Source of the DNA: Axinella damicornis
Taxonomy: Eukaryota > Porifera > Demospongiae > Axinellida > Axinellidae
Direction of reading: 5' to 3'
Assembly (NCBI GenBank): GCA_963931865.1
Contig: OZ007509.1
Location: 16,903,815-16,967,814, forward strand
DNA length: 64,000 nt
Of this stretch, positions 23,201-34,930 are shown piece after piece. Below the pieces are notes generated by a model. That model saw only the letters and a list, made by a program, of their open reading frames with translations, was not told where the DNA came from and searched no databases. A program made the translations under genes and the position numbers. Within the stretch, counting starts at the first letter, position 1, and each line of letters begins with the position of its first letter.

Positions 23201-24168
23201 GCAGCACATATGTTCCTATAAGTCAACAGATGTTCTAATGACAACGCTAAGGTATACAGCTCTATCTCCACCACCTCTAGCTACCATAATTACCGCATGC
23301 ACTTCGCAGTGAAGTAACCCATTCTGCATTGCATAGTGCATGCATGGCTTGTAGTCAGAATCTGGAAGTGGCCTGAGAATTCGAAGAGGCTACACAACTA
23401 CAAAAAAAAAAATTGTGTTCTTCACCAGAACTTGGTTTGTGGGCGTAACAAGAATGTTCCATTGAGGCAGTTGGAAAGTTTACTTTTAGACTACAGAAAA
23501 CTTGTTTGTTTGGTTACAACCTCATGCTGATACTGTACGAATGTAGTCACGGAAAAGAATTCAGTGGGGGCTGATGTTTGAGTAAACTTTAGTACTCACC
23601 CAATAACAGCTACTACATTCTTTAAACTAGCAAGGGATGGAATCGCACAACTGTTGTTACAAATACCATGACTGCCATCACCATGCAGCGACTGCCATCA
23701 CCATGCAGCAACTGTACAGTGTATATATATATTTAGTACCTTGTTCTTCTGTGTCTGTGGTAGAATCTTATTACTGGGTCGTTTATTATCTGAAATCCCA
23801 TTTTGCAGCGGCTGAACAGCATGCTGTAACTCTTGAACGGTTTGTTGTTGTTCCCGGACCAGTTCTTCACTGAGGGTTGACTGGATGCTTTGAGCGCGAG
23901 CATACACAACAGGAGATTCAGATGCTGGGTCCAGAGTAACACCAAGATACTGCACCAGATTGGGGTGTCTGATGGCCTTCAAAAGCTCACATTCTTGTTC
24001 AAACCCACGTCGAATGATTTGACTTTGAGGGTCGTCGAAGAGGATTGTGTGTATAATTTTTGCAGCACAGGGAAGTTCACAGAATTTTGCTTTGCACGCT
24101 TGCCCATATGATCCTGCACCGAGAGGTTGACCATGGAACAGCTGCACATCTTGTTCTTCTTCTAACAT
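20206..24168 (-). CDS. Kinase N-lobe / coiled-coil / ankyrin-repeat fusion protein
   Basis: Minus-strand exons in order: 24168-23740, 22999-22910, 22424-22326, 21922-21824, 21756-21658, 21527-21429, 21367-21269, 21159-21061, 20289-20206. Total 1197 bp, 398 aa, every intron phase 0. Exon 1 encodes a kinase N-lobe: glycine loop LGAGSYGQACKA, lysine strand CAAKI, and ECELLKAIRHPNLVQYLGVT. It then jumps to a Gln-rich helix (LVREQQQTVQELQHAVQPL), so the catalytic loop, DFG and C-lobe are absent and it cannot be a working kinase. Exon 2 is an ankyrin cap (LHEVSRLGLLERIPVLLESV). The six 99-bp exons each encode one 33-residue ankyrin repeat. The last exon ends GHEHIVQLLALL plus a stop. The N-lobe closely resembles the intact kinase at 56518-58662. 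Probably a cytoplasmic scaffold or decoy. Confidence 0.8.
20383..20452. mobile_element. Small A/T-rich hairpin
   Basis: TTGAACCACAAAG at the left and CTTTGTGGTTCA at the right close a stem that also pairs AAGTTCTTT with AAAGAACTT. Lies in the last intron of the kinase-ankyrin gene. Confidence 0.45.
20553..20990. mobile_element. MITE-like element with about 65-bp inverted ends
   Basis: CTCCACTGTGGTGATCAAGG near 20595 returns as its reverse complement near 20935; the similarity runs on through GTTGCATC-CAGTGCC and CTCTGGT. Between them a tandem pair of AATTAGGTTTTCCT-TCCGATAGCT lies at about 20836-20896. In the last intron of the kinase-ankyrin gene. Confidence 0.55.
23088..23153. mobile_element. 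Hairpin MITE, AGCCTCGTTCCCAGGC family
   Basis: TAGCCTAGTTCCCAGGC and CCTGGGAACGAGGCTA arms in intron 1 of the kinase-ankyrin gene. Confidence 0.65.
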
Positions 24169-25156
24169 GCTTGGTATGGCTCAGTAGAATGCAGCGAGCT
24201 GAGGGAAGAGCGCATGACACCAAACATGAACACAGTAGTTGCTCACTCATGCAATAGCCACTAAAATTGTAATCGAGTGTGGCTGATAGGCCTATTGGTC
24301 GACTTGTCAATAGCACGCATGGCAAGTATTATTAATTTCGTCTTGCACTCAGAACAAATTTAATGACAACGGCTGTGTTTACTGTTGTCAGCGATTTGGT
24401 ACAACGTTACGCTCTATTACCTATGGTGGAAGTAGTTGAGTTCACAACACACAATGTCATATAGTTACAGCTCGTGCATGCCAGTACAGTATACTAGTCT
24501 CGTGGACCAGACGATCGAGAGACGGAAAATTACGTATACGTCAGGTGGCTAATTTGCCACCGGGTTAATTCACCTTGCAAACTTGTCCCAGGACTCCCAG
24601 CCATGCGCCAACGATAAAAGTATATCCGCGGACTGGATCGCGACTCAACACTGCCGTACGTGCCACACCCTAAAATTTTGGAGAAAGCTGCCCCTCCCCC
24701 AAATGTACTTGGGCGCGCGCACGAGAACTCTTGCTGTACGGACTGCAGCACTAGCTTAATTCTCAGATTAACCATGGATTAACAATACATGCACATAAAT
24801 TCTATAGCATGTTGGAAGCAGTATATAGGCCCTAGCTATACATTATGCAGTTCAGTATAGCTAGGCCTATACCATATGCATGCAACATATTATGCATGGG
24901 GCGCGGCACTCATACTTTGCTGTGATAGCAACAGTCATGCATGTACTGTAACAAAAAACAACAGAGGATATATAGCCGACACATGTTATGATTACAATTT
25001 CTAAGAAAGTTCTACAAAATGGATGGTGAGTCCTGGGGAACCTGATGCATTACAATACACACACAACTCATAATAAAAGAATCCTACAAAATTAAAATAA
25101 ATAGTGGGAATCCACCACTACTGCTAGGAGCATGCTACGCATGGAGCTTACGATTC
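24169..25156. other. Spacer between two minus-strand kinase-family genes
   Basis: Upstream region of the kinase-ankyrin gene and downstream region of the Kelch-pseudokinase gene. Bases 24500-24760 are richer in GC with CpG words and could hold a promoter or a short 5' exon. I see no convincing coding exon. Confidence 0.35.
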
Positions 25157-27807
25157 TTACTTGTGCAGGGAATGCGGAGGAATTGCAATTTCGGCTTCAA
25201 ATGCGACTATTTTTGGAATTATCTCTTCCATCGTGGGTCGTTGGTCTGGGTCAGATTCAATGCACGACTTGATCAGTGTCGTCACATTTAGCCAACTAAT
25301 ACTTTCGATCAGGTAGGCCATTGATACATCAAGGGGCGAGGTTCGTGTGCATAGTTCAACCAGCAAGACACCGTAGCTATACACATCTTGCTTTGGAGTG
25401 ATATGAATTGCTTCGTAGGACTCGGGGGCAGAAATACTGATCTTTCTTCCGATAGTCCCAAGGCTAGACCTGCTTGGACTCCTCTTCCCCATTCCTGATG
25501 GAGGAGGGGTGTGGGGGGACACAGGACTCACTACAGTGCGATCACTGGAAGTAGAAGACGGTAGCAACTGCTGGAAGAAATTCACTGTCATGAAATCGGA
25601 GAGCTTTGCTTTCCATTTTGCACCCCGAGCTTGCTCGAGGAGAACACTGGTGTTGGTGAGGTCACCGTGTACCAGTGGGTCTGGTTTCATGGTGTGGATG
25701 AAGTTGAGCCCCTTTGCAATGTCTGAGGCGATGCTGACGATGTGGTGGTAGGGAAGCTCACTCTTTTCCAGGACTGTTTTCAAGTTGAATGGCATCAGCT
25801 CTGTTATCATGATCGGCTCCCCCTCCAGGACAGCACCAATGAAAGGGACGAGATTTGGGTGGCGAATCTTGGCTGCCATATCCATGCACTCAATGAAGAC
25901 CTTGCGGTTGTCTTCGGAGAGGATATGGCCAAAGAAGCACTTTGCCGCCACTCTTGTCCCGCGGTAGGTAGCAACCCGAACAATTGCCCACCTTCCCCTC
26001 CCCACCTCCTCGCCCGTCAGCTGAACTTCTCCCCTTGGGATTACCCAGAATGGCTTCTTCTCTTCTTCCTCTGTTATGGTCGAAAACACCTCCAAATCGA
26101 TCTCAGAAACGGACATGTGTGGCCGAGGGACCGTTTCGAGTTTCTTGAGTGCCTCTCGGGCAAGCTTCTCTGCCCTTGTGGCCCGGTACTCTGCCAGGAG
26201 TATCCGCTCTCTTGCTCTGCGGGTAGGGTTTCCAAACTGGGTGTGGTCAATGGTATCCAGGATCACCCAGTCTTCATGGCTCTTATCACTGGAGTTGATC
26301 GGGGTAAGCGTATCAACATTGCCTGTGGGAAGAAGGGAAGGACTGTTTGTATGAAAGGCAACTGTTACTGGCAAATGGCATGCATGGGAAGAAGGCACAC
26401 TTTGATCTCATGGGACATGCAGGGCTGGGTGATACACACTAAACTTTGTCCATCATATGACTATAACTGAACACTGAACAGACAACCCCTGAATGCTGCA
26501 ATCTAACTAGATACGTTTCATGTCGCTGAACCGAATATTCTTTTTTATGAACGAATGAATGAATGAATTTTATAGGCCAGGGCGGCCCATTAGTCAGATA
26601 TATGTCACATGACTGGAATGGGCATTGCTGATTGGGTGGCCATAATGGCATAATGGGCCTTGTAGTATCATATTCCTAGTGTAGCCACTAGCCCCTCTCT
26701 GTCAAGTGCGCACGATTGACCAGCTGACTGTCATGTTCCCAACTTCCCAAATAACTTAGGACATGAAAGGGGAAATTCTTTCTCATATTATTTAAGGGTG
26801 GGTGTGTGTGTGGGGGGGGGGGGGGGGGGGGGGGGGATTCAAACCAGTACGCACCTGTTCACCATGCTAAGGCATGACGATACAAGGACTGCAAGACACA
26901 TCCTATTCTTCATGAACAATGTCACTGAGGCACACACTCAGCGTACAATCCCAGTTAATTCCCCTTTCGGATGCAAATGCAGTGGCCGGTCACCACGCCC
27001 ACATTATGCATAATTATGACACGTATGATGTAGGTAGATGCTTGTTCATGAGTAAACAAGTCACTTTCTTAATATTACAGCTAGTAAACTGGTGGACAGC
27101 ATCATGAAAGTGCATGAATTGTAGTTAACCCTGCTGTATCTTGATTGTAACTTCAGAGTGCAAGAAACAAGCAATAAAATTAATGCATGGTTAACCAACG
27201 TAGCTTACCGAGTTCCACCATGACAGTGGCAGCCAGTTTTGTCCAGCTTCCTCCACTCATGTCCTCCGGCGTGCCAGGGCACCCTCCAAAGAACACCAGC
27301 TGCCTCAGTCTCAGGCTGTAGTCAACAGCTGCCACAGAGTGCCAGAACCGATGACCCACTGCCAGTGGGAGGGGGAGCTGCAAGAATCAAAGGGATTAAG
27401 ATATGTCCATGAGGTACACAAACTCAAGACCATGAATGAGCCTATTATCAACAGGTCAGATTTCATTATAAATTATAAGATATGATCAATCTACGGGAGG
27501 GCAAACCATACCATATTTGGGTTCCTCTAAGCAATGCTTATGCCAAGAGCACTGTTCCATAATGACATCATCAGCTGTATACTGACTATTATATGATAGG
27601 GCGTCTACCAGCCCACACCTCTCTCCAAGTGCCAGAGTTTACATCCAGTATCCAAGCATCGTGGATGGCCTTGTTACTCTTGTCCCACCCGCCGGTGATG
27701 AGGAGCTGGGGACAGGGCTGGCTGGTGATGAGGCAGGCGGTGTGGCCGTCCCTCCCCATCGGGAAGGGAGCTCCAGGGTCACCGCCATCACTCAGCTTGG
27801 TCCAGTG
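25157..27807 (-). CDS. Kelch-repeat pseudokinase, 5' end not found
   Basis: Exons, minus strand: 27807-27619, 27377-27209, 26322-25157, giving 507 aa in phase. The first two encode Kelch blades (GRDGHTACLITS, LLITGGWDKSNKAIHDAWIL; GHRFWHSVAAVDY, LVFFGGCPG). The third has a helical linker and a TKL-type kinase domain. The glycine loop is VGRGRWAIV, the lysine strand is VAAKCF and the catalytic loop is VHGDLTNTSVLL. In that loop the Arg of HRD is Gly, and DFG is replaced by DFM. A Ser/Pro-rich insert precedes APESY. These changes argue for a pseudokinase. The last exon's ORF extends past its acceptor, but those residues are intronic by phase. More Kelch blades and the start codon should lie upstream; I could not place them. 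Probably an intracellular signalling scaffold. Confidence 0.75.
26812..26836. repeat. Poly(G) tract, 25 bp
   Basis: Uninterrupted run of G after a short GTGTGTG stretch, in the intron between the Kelch and kinase exons. Confidence 0.95.
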
Positions 27808-28564
27808 CTGTTGTGCGTGTGGTGGGAGAGTAAGCATGCAGTGGCCAATAGCTTACTACAACAGTCTGATTCCCATTCCCATGGATTGCTAACAATACAT
27901 CGCAGCTATATAGTTTCAAAGGAGAGAGAAACCACAAGAAAAACACATTGTAGGAGTAATTTGTTTGGTGACTGAAGTACAATACACGTGGCCTATTGCC
28001 ATGGAGCCACTGTGCCTTTATCTGCTTGGAACCACATTAATATTAATTGGCCTTTTGGGACAAGAGCGCATGATGACATCGTGGCAGAGGATGATGTCAT
28101 CATGCGCTCTTGTTCTGGGACTAACGCGTCTTACAATAAGATGTAGTAAACCAGGAGAATTAAAATGTGCAAATGAAATTTCCAATGTTCACATATGAAG
28201 TAAATAAAAGTGTTCTAGTGACAGAGAAGCTAACGATGTAAGGTTACCCAGATGAGTGCATGTGGTCTATTGACAACATGTTTTCCAAACAGCTATCTCT
28301 ATCTCCTGGGAACCACAGGAGTTTGGGACTAACATAATCATGTATTTACAACAAGTGATGTAACCTTTTGAAAAATCTGGTGATAAAACGTATAATTGTA
28401 ATCCTCAACGTTCACATAGGAAGTCAAAGAAAGTAAGCTAGTGCAAGGTCACCTACGTGAGTTTGTATATGTAGTGGTGTGTGTAGTAGGTTTGAAGCTG
28501 CAGCTTCAGTTCAATATGAGTACATTCACTACTGTCCACGTCTATACACATATTGTGTTTGCTT
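27808..28564. other. Spacer with a MITE and diverged short repeats
   Basis: Contains the hairpin at 28057-28119. Two diverged copies of a 70-bp segment lie near 28185-28260 and 28405-28470 (shared AATGTTCACATA-GAAGT). Expected further Kelch exons of the minus-strand gene were not recognised. Confidence 0.35.
28057..28119. mobile_element. Hairpin MITE, GAGCGCATGATGACATCA family, copy 2
   Basis: CAAGAGCGCATGATGACATC and GATGTCATCATGCGCTCTTG are near-perfect arms around a short loop. Sister of 9091-9150. Confidence 0.75.
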
Positions 28565-28765
28565 GGATACGTGTACAGGTTGCAGCTGATCACTTCAGTG
28601 ACACTACTGGAGCAGGTGTTGCTGGGACTGCACCACCTGCACAGCTGCCATATCAGTACAACAGTGGATACGTGTACAGGTTGCAGCTGATCACTTCAGT
28701 ACACTACTGGAGCAGGTGTTGCTGGGACTGCACCACCTGCACAGCTGCCATATCAGTACAACAGT
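28565..28765. repeat. Recent 100-bp tandem duplication
   Basis: 28565-28665 and 28666-28765 are the same sequence except for a single one-base indel (CAGTGACACTAC against CAGTACACTAC). It ends 43 bp before the start of the beta-helix gene, so it duplicates part of its promoter or 5' UTR. Confidence 0.9.
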
Positions 28766-28808
28766 GGATACTCCTGCACATTCCAAAAACTACTCCAGGT
28801 TTAACAGC

Positions 28809-31800
28809 ATGGAAGTAAAAGTCCAGGTTCTCACTGCTATTCTACTCATGCTAACATTCTCAACACGCAAATCTAGAGCCTTCAGCCAACTCATGCTTTA
28901 TGTAAAACCAACAGCCAGTAACGCCTCGCAGTGTCTCGCAGTTGGCCAGCCATGCCATGCCCTTCACGAGTACATGCACAACAGCAGTCAGTACATCACG
29001 TCCAATACTACACTATTATTTATGAGTGGTACGCATGAAGTTAGCAGCAGAGGATTTGGGTCTATCAAGGACGTTAACAATATATTTTGGATTGGTGATA
29101 AGTTTGAATCTACAAAAATTGTCTGTCACAACAATTCAGGATTTGCGTACATGAATATCACCGGACTCGTCATTCAGAACCTCACTTTTGTCTCGTGTGG
29201 AGCAAGAATCAACAAAGAGCTCTCAATCCTAGCAACAAAGGTATACACAAGTGCTTCACAGGCCTACGAATTGAACCCCTGTGTAAATGCAGCACTCTTT
29301 CTCACCAGCATACACTTCCTGACTATTTCTGGCATCTCAGTTCAGCACATCATTGGGTACGGTCTTTTAGCCATCAACACTCTTGGCAACACTGACCGAT
29401 TCTGAGTTTGTGTACAACAACTTCTACACCTTAGGTTCGGCCCTTTGCAGAGATTTCCTTTTTCTGGCGGACATATTGCAAATAGCAGACCGACAATGCT
29501 ACAGCTCTGAAACCATGTGCAAATGCCAGGGAGGAAACACACTGTTCATTTTTGCTGAACTTGACCAATGTCACGAGGAACCAGGGAAGCACACACTGGT
29601 AGTGAACACAAGTAGCTTCAAGTACGGAGTGGATGTGATGGGTAGTTTCCAGCTGCTCCCCAGCTACGTGGCTGGAGGAAGTGGGTTGGGAGTGAAGATA
29701 GCTCCAGCCTCATACATGATTGAAATCATTCTGGATGAAGTAGAGTGCGCCTTCAATAACGCTCATGCTGGGCCAAATATGTATTTTGGAGTGTTTGACT
29801 TTGTTAGTAAATTTGCTCTACACATCAGAAAAAGCAACTGCACGCTGGGGAATACGCTACTCGACCCAGCTCTAAAGAAGGCAATGGTACCGCTAAATGC
29901 GGGACTGCTCTACCACTATGGACTGAAACTGCCACACGACTTCAAGCTTGACTGTCATGATCACTATCCAGAAAAAAAGTACTTTGGACACATAAAATTC
30001 ACCAATTCTTGGTTTACATGGAACAATGGCACTAACACCGGCGGCGTGATGCTTTACTTTAATCCACATTACAATTACCGAGTGGTGCAATTGGTTAAGT
30101 TTAGCAAATGTGCTTTTAGGAGCAACATTCACTATGCCTTGCTGATTTCTGAGCTCCACTCTATCACCGCTAATAGGAATCCCTTTTCAGTAGTGCTGGA
30201 AAACTCTCAGTTTACTGAAAACCAGTCCAGTGAAAACTGCTCTGATCTGCGATTACCTGATACCACTGTTCTAACGCCAGGATTCGGTGCTACATTCCCC
30301 TCAACAGTCGCACTAGACTACGTACAAAACATCACCTTTTCCAACTGTACATTCACACGCAACACTGGGACAGCCATCCGTGCGACAATAAGTACCATCA
30401 TGTTACAATCGCAGGGAATACTGGATACCTTGGGGCTGGTCTTTCCCTGTGGGAAAATTCTTACATGATTTTGAAACCTAAAACGAGCATTTGGATCGTC
30501 AACAACACAGCAACTTTAAGAGGTGGAGCTATTTACATAGAGAATCACAACAGTGCCAATTATGGTAGTCCATGCTTCTTTCAAGTTGATAATCCAGAGC
30601 TTTTGACAGATCCCCAAGCCAGAGTCATCATTTTGAATAACAGCGCAACAGAATCTGGCAGCGCACTGTACGGAGGACAAGTGGACACCTGCGGCCAAAG
30701 CTCCCAGCCTGAGACCTTAGCTCCACAATTGTTTTTTGATGACGTTTTCAAGCCTCAACTGAAAAACAACATCTCGCACATATCTTCGATCTCCTCTGAT
30801 CCCATTCAAGTTTGTTTGTGCAAAAAAGGAGTGTAAGATCGATATCAATGTGCTGATGATGGACTAAGGTATTACTATCAGCCAGTCAGAAGCACCATCC
30901 ATGCCTATCCCGGGGCAAAGTTTAATGTTGAAGTAGTTACCGTTGGCCAGAGGTTTGGGGCTGTACCAGGTGTTATTCACAGTGCGTTGCAGTTAGTGAG
31001 GCAGAAAGGAGGACACCTTGGTCAATTCCAAAGTACACAGGCAGTAGGAAAGGGTTGCCAGAATGTTAGCTACCAAATTTTCTCTTCAAATCCAGTTGAA
31101 AGTATTCTCTTGAAGATTGAAAGGGCAGCTATTGGTATTCCACGGGAGAATATACATTTAGAAGTTGACCTCTTACCTTGCCCGCCTGCCTTCCACTTAT
31201 CAAACCAGTCTGGAAAGTGTGATTGTGCCCACCGCCTTGAAGAACAAAATCTCATCTGCAACATAGACAACAAAACTATTGAAAGAAGTGGAACAATCTG
31301 GATCAGTGCGGTCCAACCAGCCAACACAAGTGAGAGCTACATGATGCACGAGCACTGTCCGTTTGATTTCTGCAAGCCAATGAAAATCAAACTCACCTTG
31401 GATCACCCTGACAAACAATGTGCGTTTAATCGATCAGGTGTTCTCTGTGGAAAATGCAAGTCTGGTTTCAGTCTTGCACTGGGCACATCACGATGCCTTC
31501 GGTGTTCACATCGCTTCATTGCACTTACACTTTTCTTTGCTTTAGCAGGCCTGCTTCTGGTTGCTCTGCTTATTGCCTGTAACCTGACAGTCTCCACGGG
31601 AACAATCAACGGTTTAATTTTGTATGCTAACATTATCCGAATGAACACACCTGTCCTTCTTCCACAAGGGAATACAAACCCTTTTGTTTCGGTACTCCAG
31701 AATATCCTCACAGTGTTCATAGCCTGGCTCAACCTGGATTTTGGGATTGAGACTTGCTTTTATGATGGAATGGATACTTATGTAAGGACGTGGTTGCAGT

Positions 31801-32744
31801 TTATATTTCCCATCTATATCTGGGTGATCGTTGGCCTCATCATTTACGCAAGTAGGCACTCGATCACAGTTGTCAAACTTGTAGGCAGGAATGTGATTTC
31901 TGTCTTGACGACACTATTTCTGCTGTCTTACACTAAACTTCAACGAACAATAATCACGTCCTTATCATTCACATATGTCACATACCCTGGCAATCACCCT
32001 TCTCCCAGATGGCTATATGATCCTAACATCACCTTCTTACACGGAAAGCACATCCCCCTCTTCATCACTGCTGCAGTGTTCAGATTAGAGTTCATCGTCC
32101 CGTTCACGTTCCTCCTCCTCTTTGCTCCTTGCATACAGGCCCACTCTGGCCACTGGGCACTGAGGTGGACCAAGAACCTCATACCCCTTCTTGACTCTTA
32201 TCAAGGCCCTTACAAGAATAATACTCGGTACTGGACTGGACTGATGCTTGTAATTCGGAGTATCCTATTTATAGTCTATGCGATAAATTCACTTGGAGAT
32301 CCCAAAATCAACCTTCTAGTTACAGCAAGTGTGGTAATCCTGTTGCTGGCACTGAATTTACATGTAGGAACTGTATACAAGAAATCTATTCTAAACTTAC
32401 TTGAAACATCCTTCGTCTTAAATCTTGGGATACTGACTCTGTGGTCAAGCTTTGAGAGCAAGGATACCCCCATATCTGTCCAACGTCAATTGACTGTCAG
32501 CACCTGTCTTATTGGGGTTGCCCTAATCGAATGTCTGCTCATATTTGGATACCATGCTTATCTTCTACTGAGGAAAAGCTCTGCCTACTTCATCTTCTGC
32601 AAGAAACGAGCATCCGTTCACCAGCAAGAAGCAATCAATTTGAATCTCTCTGTAGATTCACAGCACGATCCAGTTAGTCACCACCCTCCCACAAGATCCA
32701 TAGTAGAACTGGGGAGGCCACTACTCACCGGAGAAACTGATTAA
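28809..32744 (+). pseudogene. Beta-helix / multi-pass membrane protein, broken by two frameshifts and a stop
   Basis: Intronless. It starts at 28809 with a signal peptide (VQVLTAILLMLTFSTRKSRA). A long extracellular part is rich in N-glycosylation sites and in Asn/Gly turns (VNNTATLRGGAIYIEN, NITFSNCTFTRNTGTA), as in right-handed parallel beta-helix repeats. Next comes a Cys-rich segment (CGKCKSGFSLALGTSRCLRCS). About seven to eight hydrophobic helices follow (for example FFALAGLLLVALLIACNL) and then a short cytoplasmic tail. The frame changes near 29385-29400 and near 30405, and a TAA interrupts it at 30834-30836. Protein similarity to the family pattern continues across each break. It reads as a decaying member of a large sponge family, or an active gene with assembly errors. 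Function unknown. Confidence 0.65.
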
Positions 32745-33295
32745 TGGAGAAGACTCGCAGACTTACATTCTGCAAAACACCTTGCACATCACAGATAAGA
32801 TTACCACTCTGAGTATTACAGACTCTCCTAGGGTGATTCCAAAAGTAAAAGTCCATTTTTATTCATTATGTGTGTGCTGTGTGCTCTTACACATTTAAGT
32901 CTCATGGTTGTCTGCAATAACAGAGCTGTCTTAGCATACTACTTGGACAGACATCCTGGTAGTATAGTGTTCAGCAAAGGGTACAGTGCCTTCGGAAACC
33001 CTAGCGAGAACACGTGCACTGTTGTATAGTTATAACTCTCAGGGTACAACCTGGACTCCATTCCAGACGCGGTTTGTATCAGCGATAAGGATTTCAAGTC
33101 TGAGCGGCTGTTAGAGCTCAAAGAGCTGCTGGCAGGCCGCCAGCTTACGGCTTACCCCAATCACTGTTTCTCCATGTCCTCCACATAGCCCACGAATCAT
33201 TATTCTGCCTAACATTTTCTGTCTTGGGAAGTAATGGACACTTTTCAGCATTGTACAGCCACCAGAAGCAACTGTCATTCATACTGCTAGGAAAG
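32745..33295. other. Spacer to the assembly gap
   Basis: 3' flank of the beta-helix gene. A minus-strand open frame at 32939-33121 is not recognised. The sequence runs into the gap at 33296. Confidence 0.35.
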
Positions 33296-33495
33296 NNNNN
33301 NNNNNNNNNNNNNNNNNNNNNNNNNNNNNNNNNNNNNNNNNNNNNNNNNNNNNNNNNNNNNNNNNNNNNNNNNNNNNNNNNNNNNNNNNNNNNNNNNNNN
33401 NNNNNNNNNNNNNNNNNNNNNNNNNNNNNNNNNNNNNNNNNNNNNNNNNNNNNNNNNNNNNNNNNNNNNNNNNNNNNNNNNNNNNNNNNNNNNNN
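33296..33495. other. Assembly gap (200 N)
   Basis: Exactly 200 undetermined bases, a typical placeholder for a gap of unknown size. It is followed within 40 bp by a 21-base poly(C) run at 33534-33554, which may be why the assembly broke here. Confidence 1.
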
Positions 33496-33716
33496 TTAAG
33501 TTACCCCATTAGACCCACCCAACACAAGCATCTCCCCCCCCCCCCCCCCCCCCCAGATAGAGCACTGACCCTGCAATTAAATTAAATCACATGATGGTCA
33601 AATTAAGTGTCATACGCAACTGCTGAGTAAACAATACCTACAATTAAGCATAAACCACAAGTAACTAAATCAAGTTTGTTCTCAGTCAGCAGGTTGCAAT
33701 TGTCTCGTTTGCTTTC

Positions 33717-33969
33717 CTAGCGTTGAATGACATACACATAGCCTGGCTCCTCCTTGGCATTGCTTTTACGCTGTTCATTCTTCGTGCATGGGCAGATAGC
33801 AAGCAGTCTGTCCTCAGCCCTCTTCATGTTCTGGGTATGAGCATAATACATGGTGCCAGTGTAGCTGTACTCCCCTTTGCGTCGCTCTGGATCTTTGGTA
33901 GCACCAGTACGGATAGATTTCCCATCTTTGGCTTTTCCTTCAAGCTCAGCAATAGTTGTCTTTATTAGA
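33717..33969 (-). CDS. Last exon of a small conserved protein of unknown function
   Basis: A 253-bp exon begins after a TTTTGCAG acceptor (phase 2) and ends at TAG. It encodes KDGKSIRTGATKDPERRKGE, then YYAHTQNMKRAEDRLL and a terminal EEPGYVYVIQR. The closing GYVYVI and the Arg-rich opening resemble the short GIY-YIG-like proteins common in sponges and cnidarians. The tract seems to be real protein because it is compact, charged and free of repeats. The upstream exon or exons, at higher coordinates, were not identified. Nuclease activity is not supported by anything I can see here. Confidence 0.55.
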
Positions 33970-34379
33970 CTGCAAAAGCAATATTGTGCAAGGTGGATAT
34001 ACCACTGCGTGATGACATCAATGCAACCATGCACTTGGTGCTACTGTAACAATTATGCTATAGGTACAAAGCAAGATTATTGCCATAGTCACTACCTAGT
34101 ATGAACATAGCTTATTACATGAATACATGAGGCCCAGCTGCCATGGCCTTCAGAGCTGAGGCTTTGATCATGCAAACACATGCAACCAAGTGTATTGCGA
34201 TAAATCTACCACATGTGCTGACTTTCTATGTTTGTACATGTAGTCCAGATAATATTACCTTGGTCACTGTGACATCCCACAATAGCCTATACCAGTTTAG
34301 CAACCTGTATGCAATAGCTTCTACTTCCAGCTGGCCAGCGTGACATATGGGCGCCACATTTGTTCTGCCTACACAATGA

Positions 34380-34463
34380 TAGCCTCGTTCCCAGGCCCGT
34401 GCGCCGTTTCGGTTGCGTTCTTTCGTGCAACCGAAACGGCGCGCGGGCCTGGGAACGAGGCTA
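34380..34463. mobile_element. Hairpin MITE, AGCCTCGTTCCCAGGC family, perfect long stem
   Basis: Arms TAGCCTCGTTCCCAGGCCCG and CGGGCCTGGGAACGAGGCTA continue into CGCCGTTTCGGTTGC / GCAACCGAAACGGCG, so about 36 bp pair on each side with hardly any mismatch. The near-perfect stem implies recent insertion. Confidence 0.85.
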
Positions 34464-34699
34464 ACACAATGAAATAATCAACCTTCCAGCTGTGCAACCT
34501 TTGTCAGCCTGTAATCTACACTGTGAAAATGATGACCACTAATTAGAGGTTAGTCCAATTTCAATGACCTCACACTACAGACAGTGCATAGTGACGCTTT
34601 TTACGTCATTATTATTATGCACTCCTGCTACAGGTTAATTGAACTGGTATGTACTATGAAAAGAATTCCAAAACATAAATCACCAACCATCATCCTCCC

Positions 34700-34930
34700 T
34701 CACCATTCCATCAAACTTCAAAGAGCATCCACCTGCTGGATATTATCTGGTTCAGAACCGAATAATAGCTAACAGATGGATGCTGTTGATGGACTGTGAG
34801 AGTGATGATATGGATTCCATCAAGCTTGAAAGAGCATCCATCAATCTGCTAGCTGTTATCCAATTCTGAACCAGATACCTATACCTAGCATGCAGATGGA
34901 TGCTCTTTGGAACTTGAAGGGGGGGGGGGA
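34700..34930. repeat. AGAGCATCCA direct and inverted repeats
   Basis: TCAAACTTCAAAGAGCATCC near 34710, a second copy near 34828 and an inverted copy (GGATGCTCTTTGGAACTTGA) near 34898. Each is paired with TATCTGGTTCAGAA or its complement. Looks like a nested or tandem foldback element ending in a run of ten G. Confidence 0.5.

Noticed and set aside
25742..26470. 242-aa plus-strand frame
   Set aside because: Antisense shadow of the pseudokinase exon.
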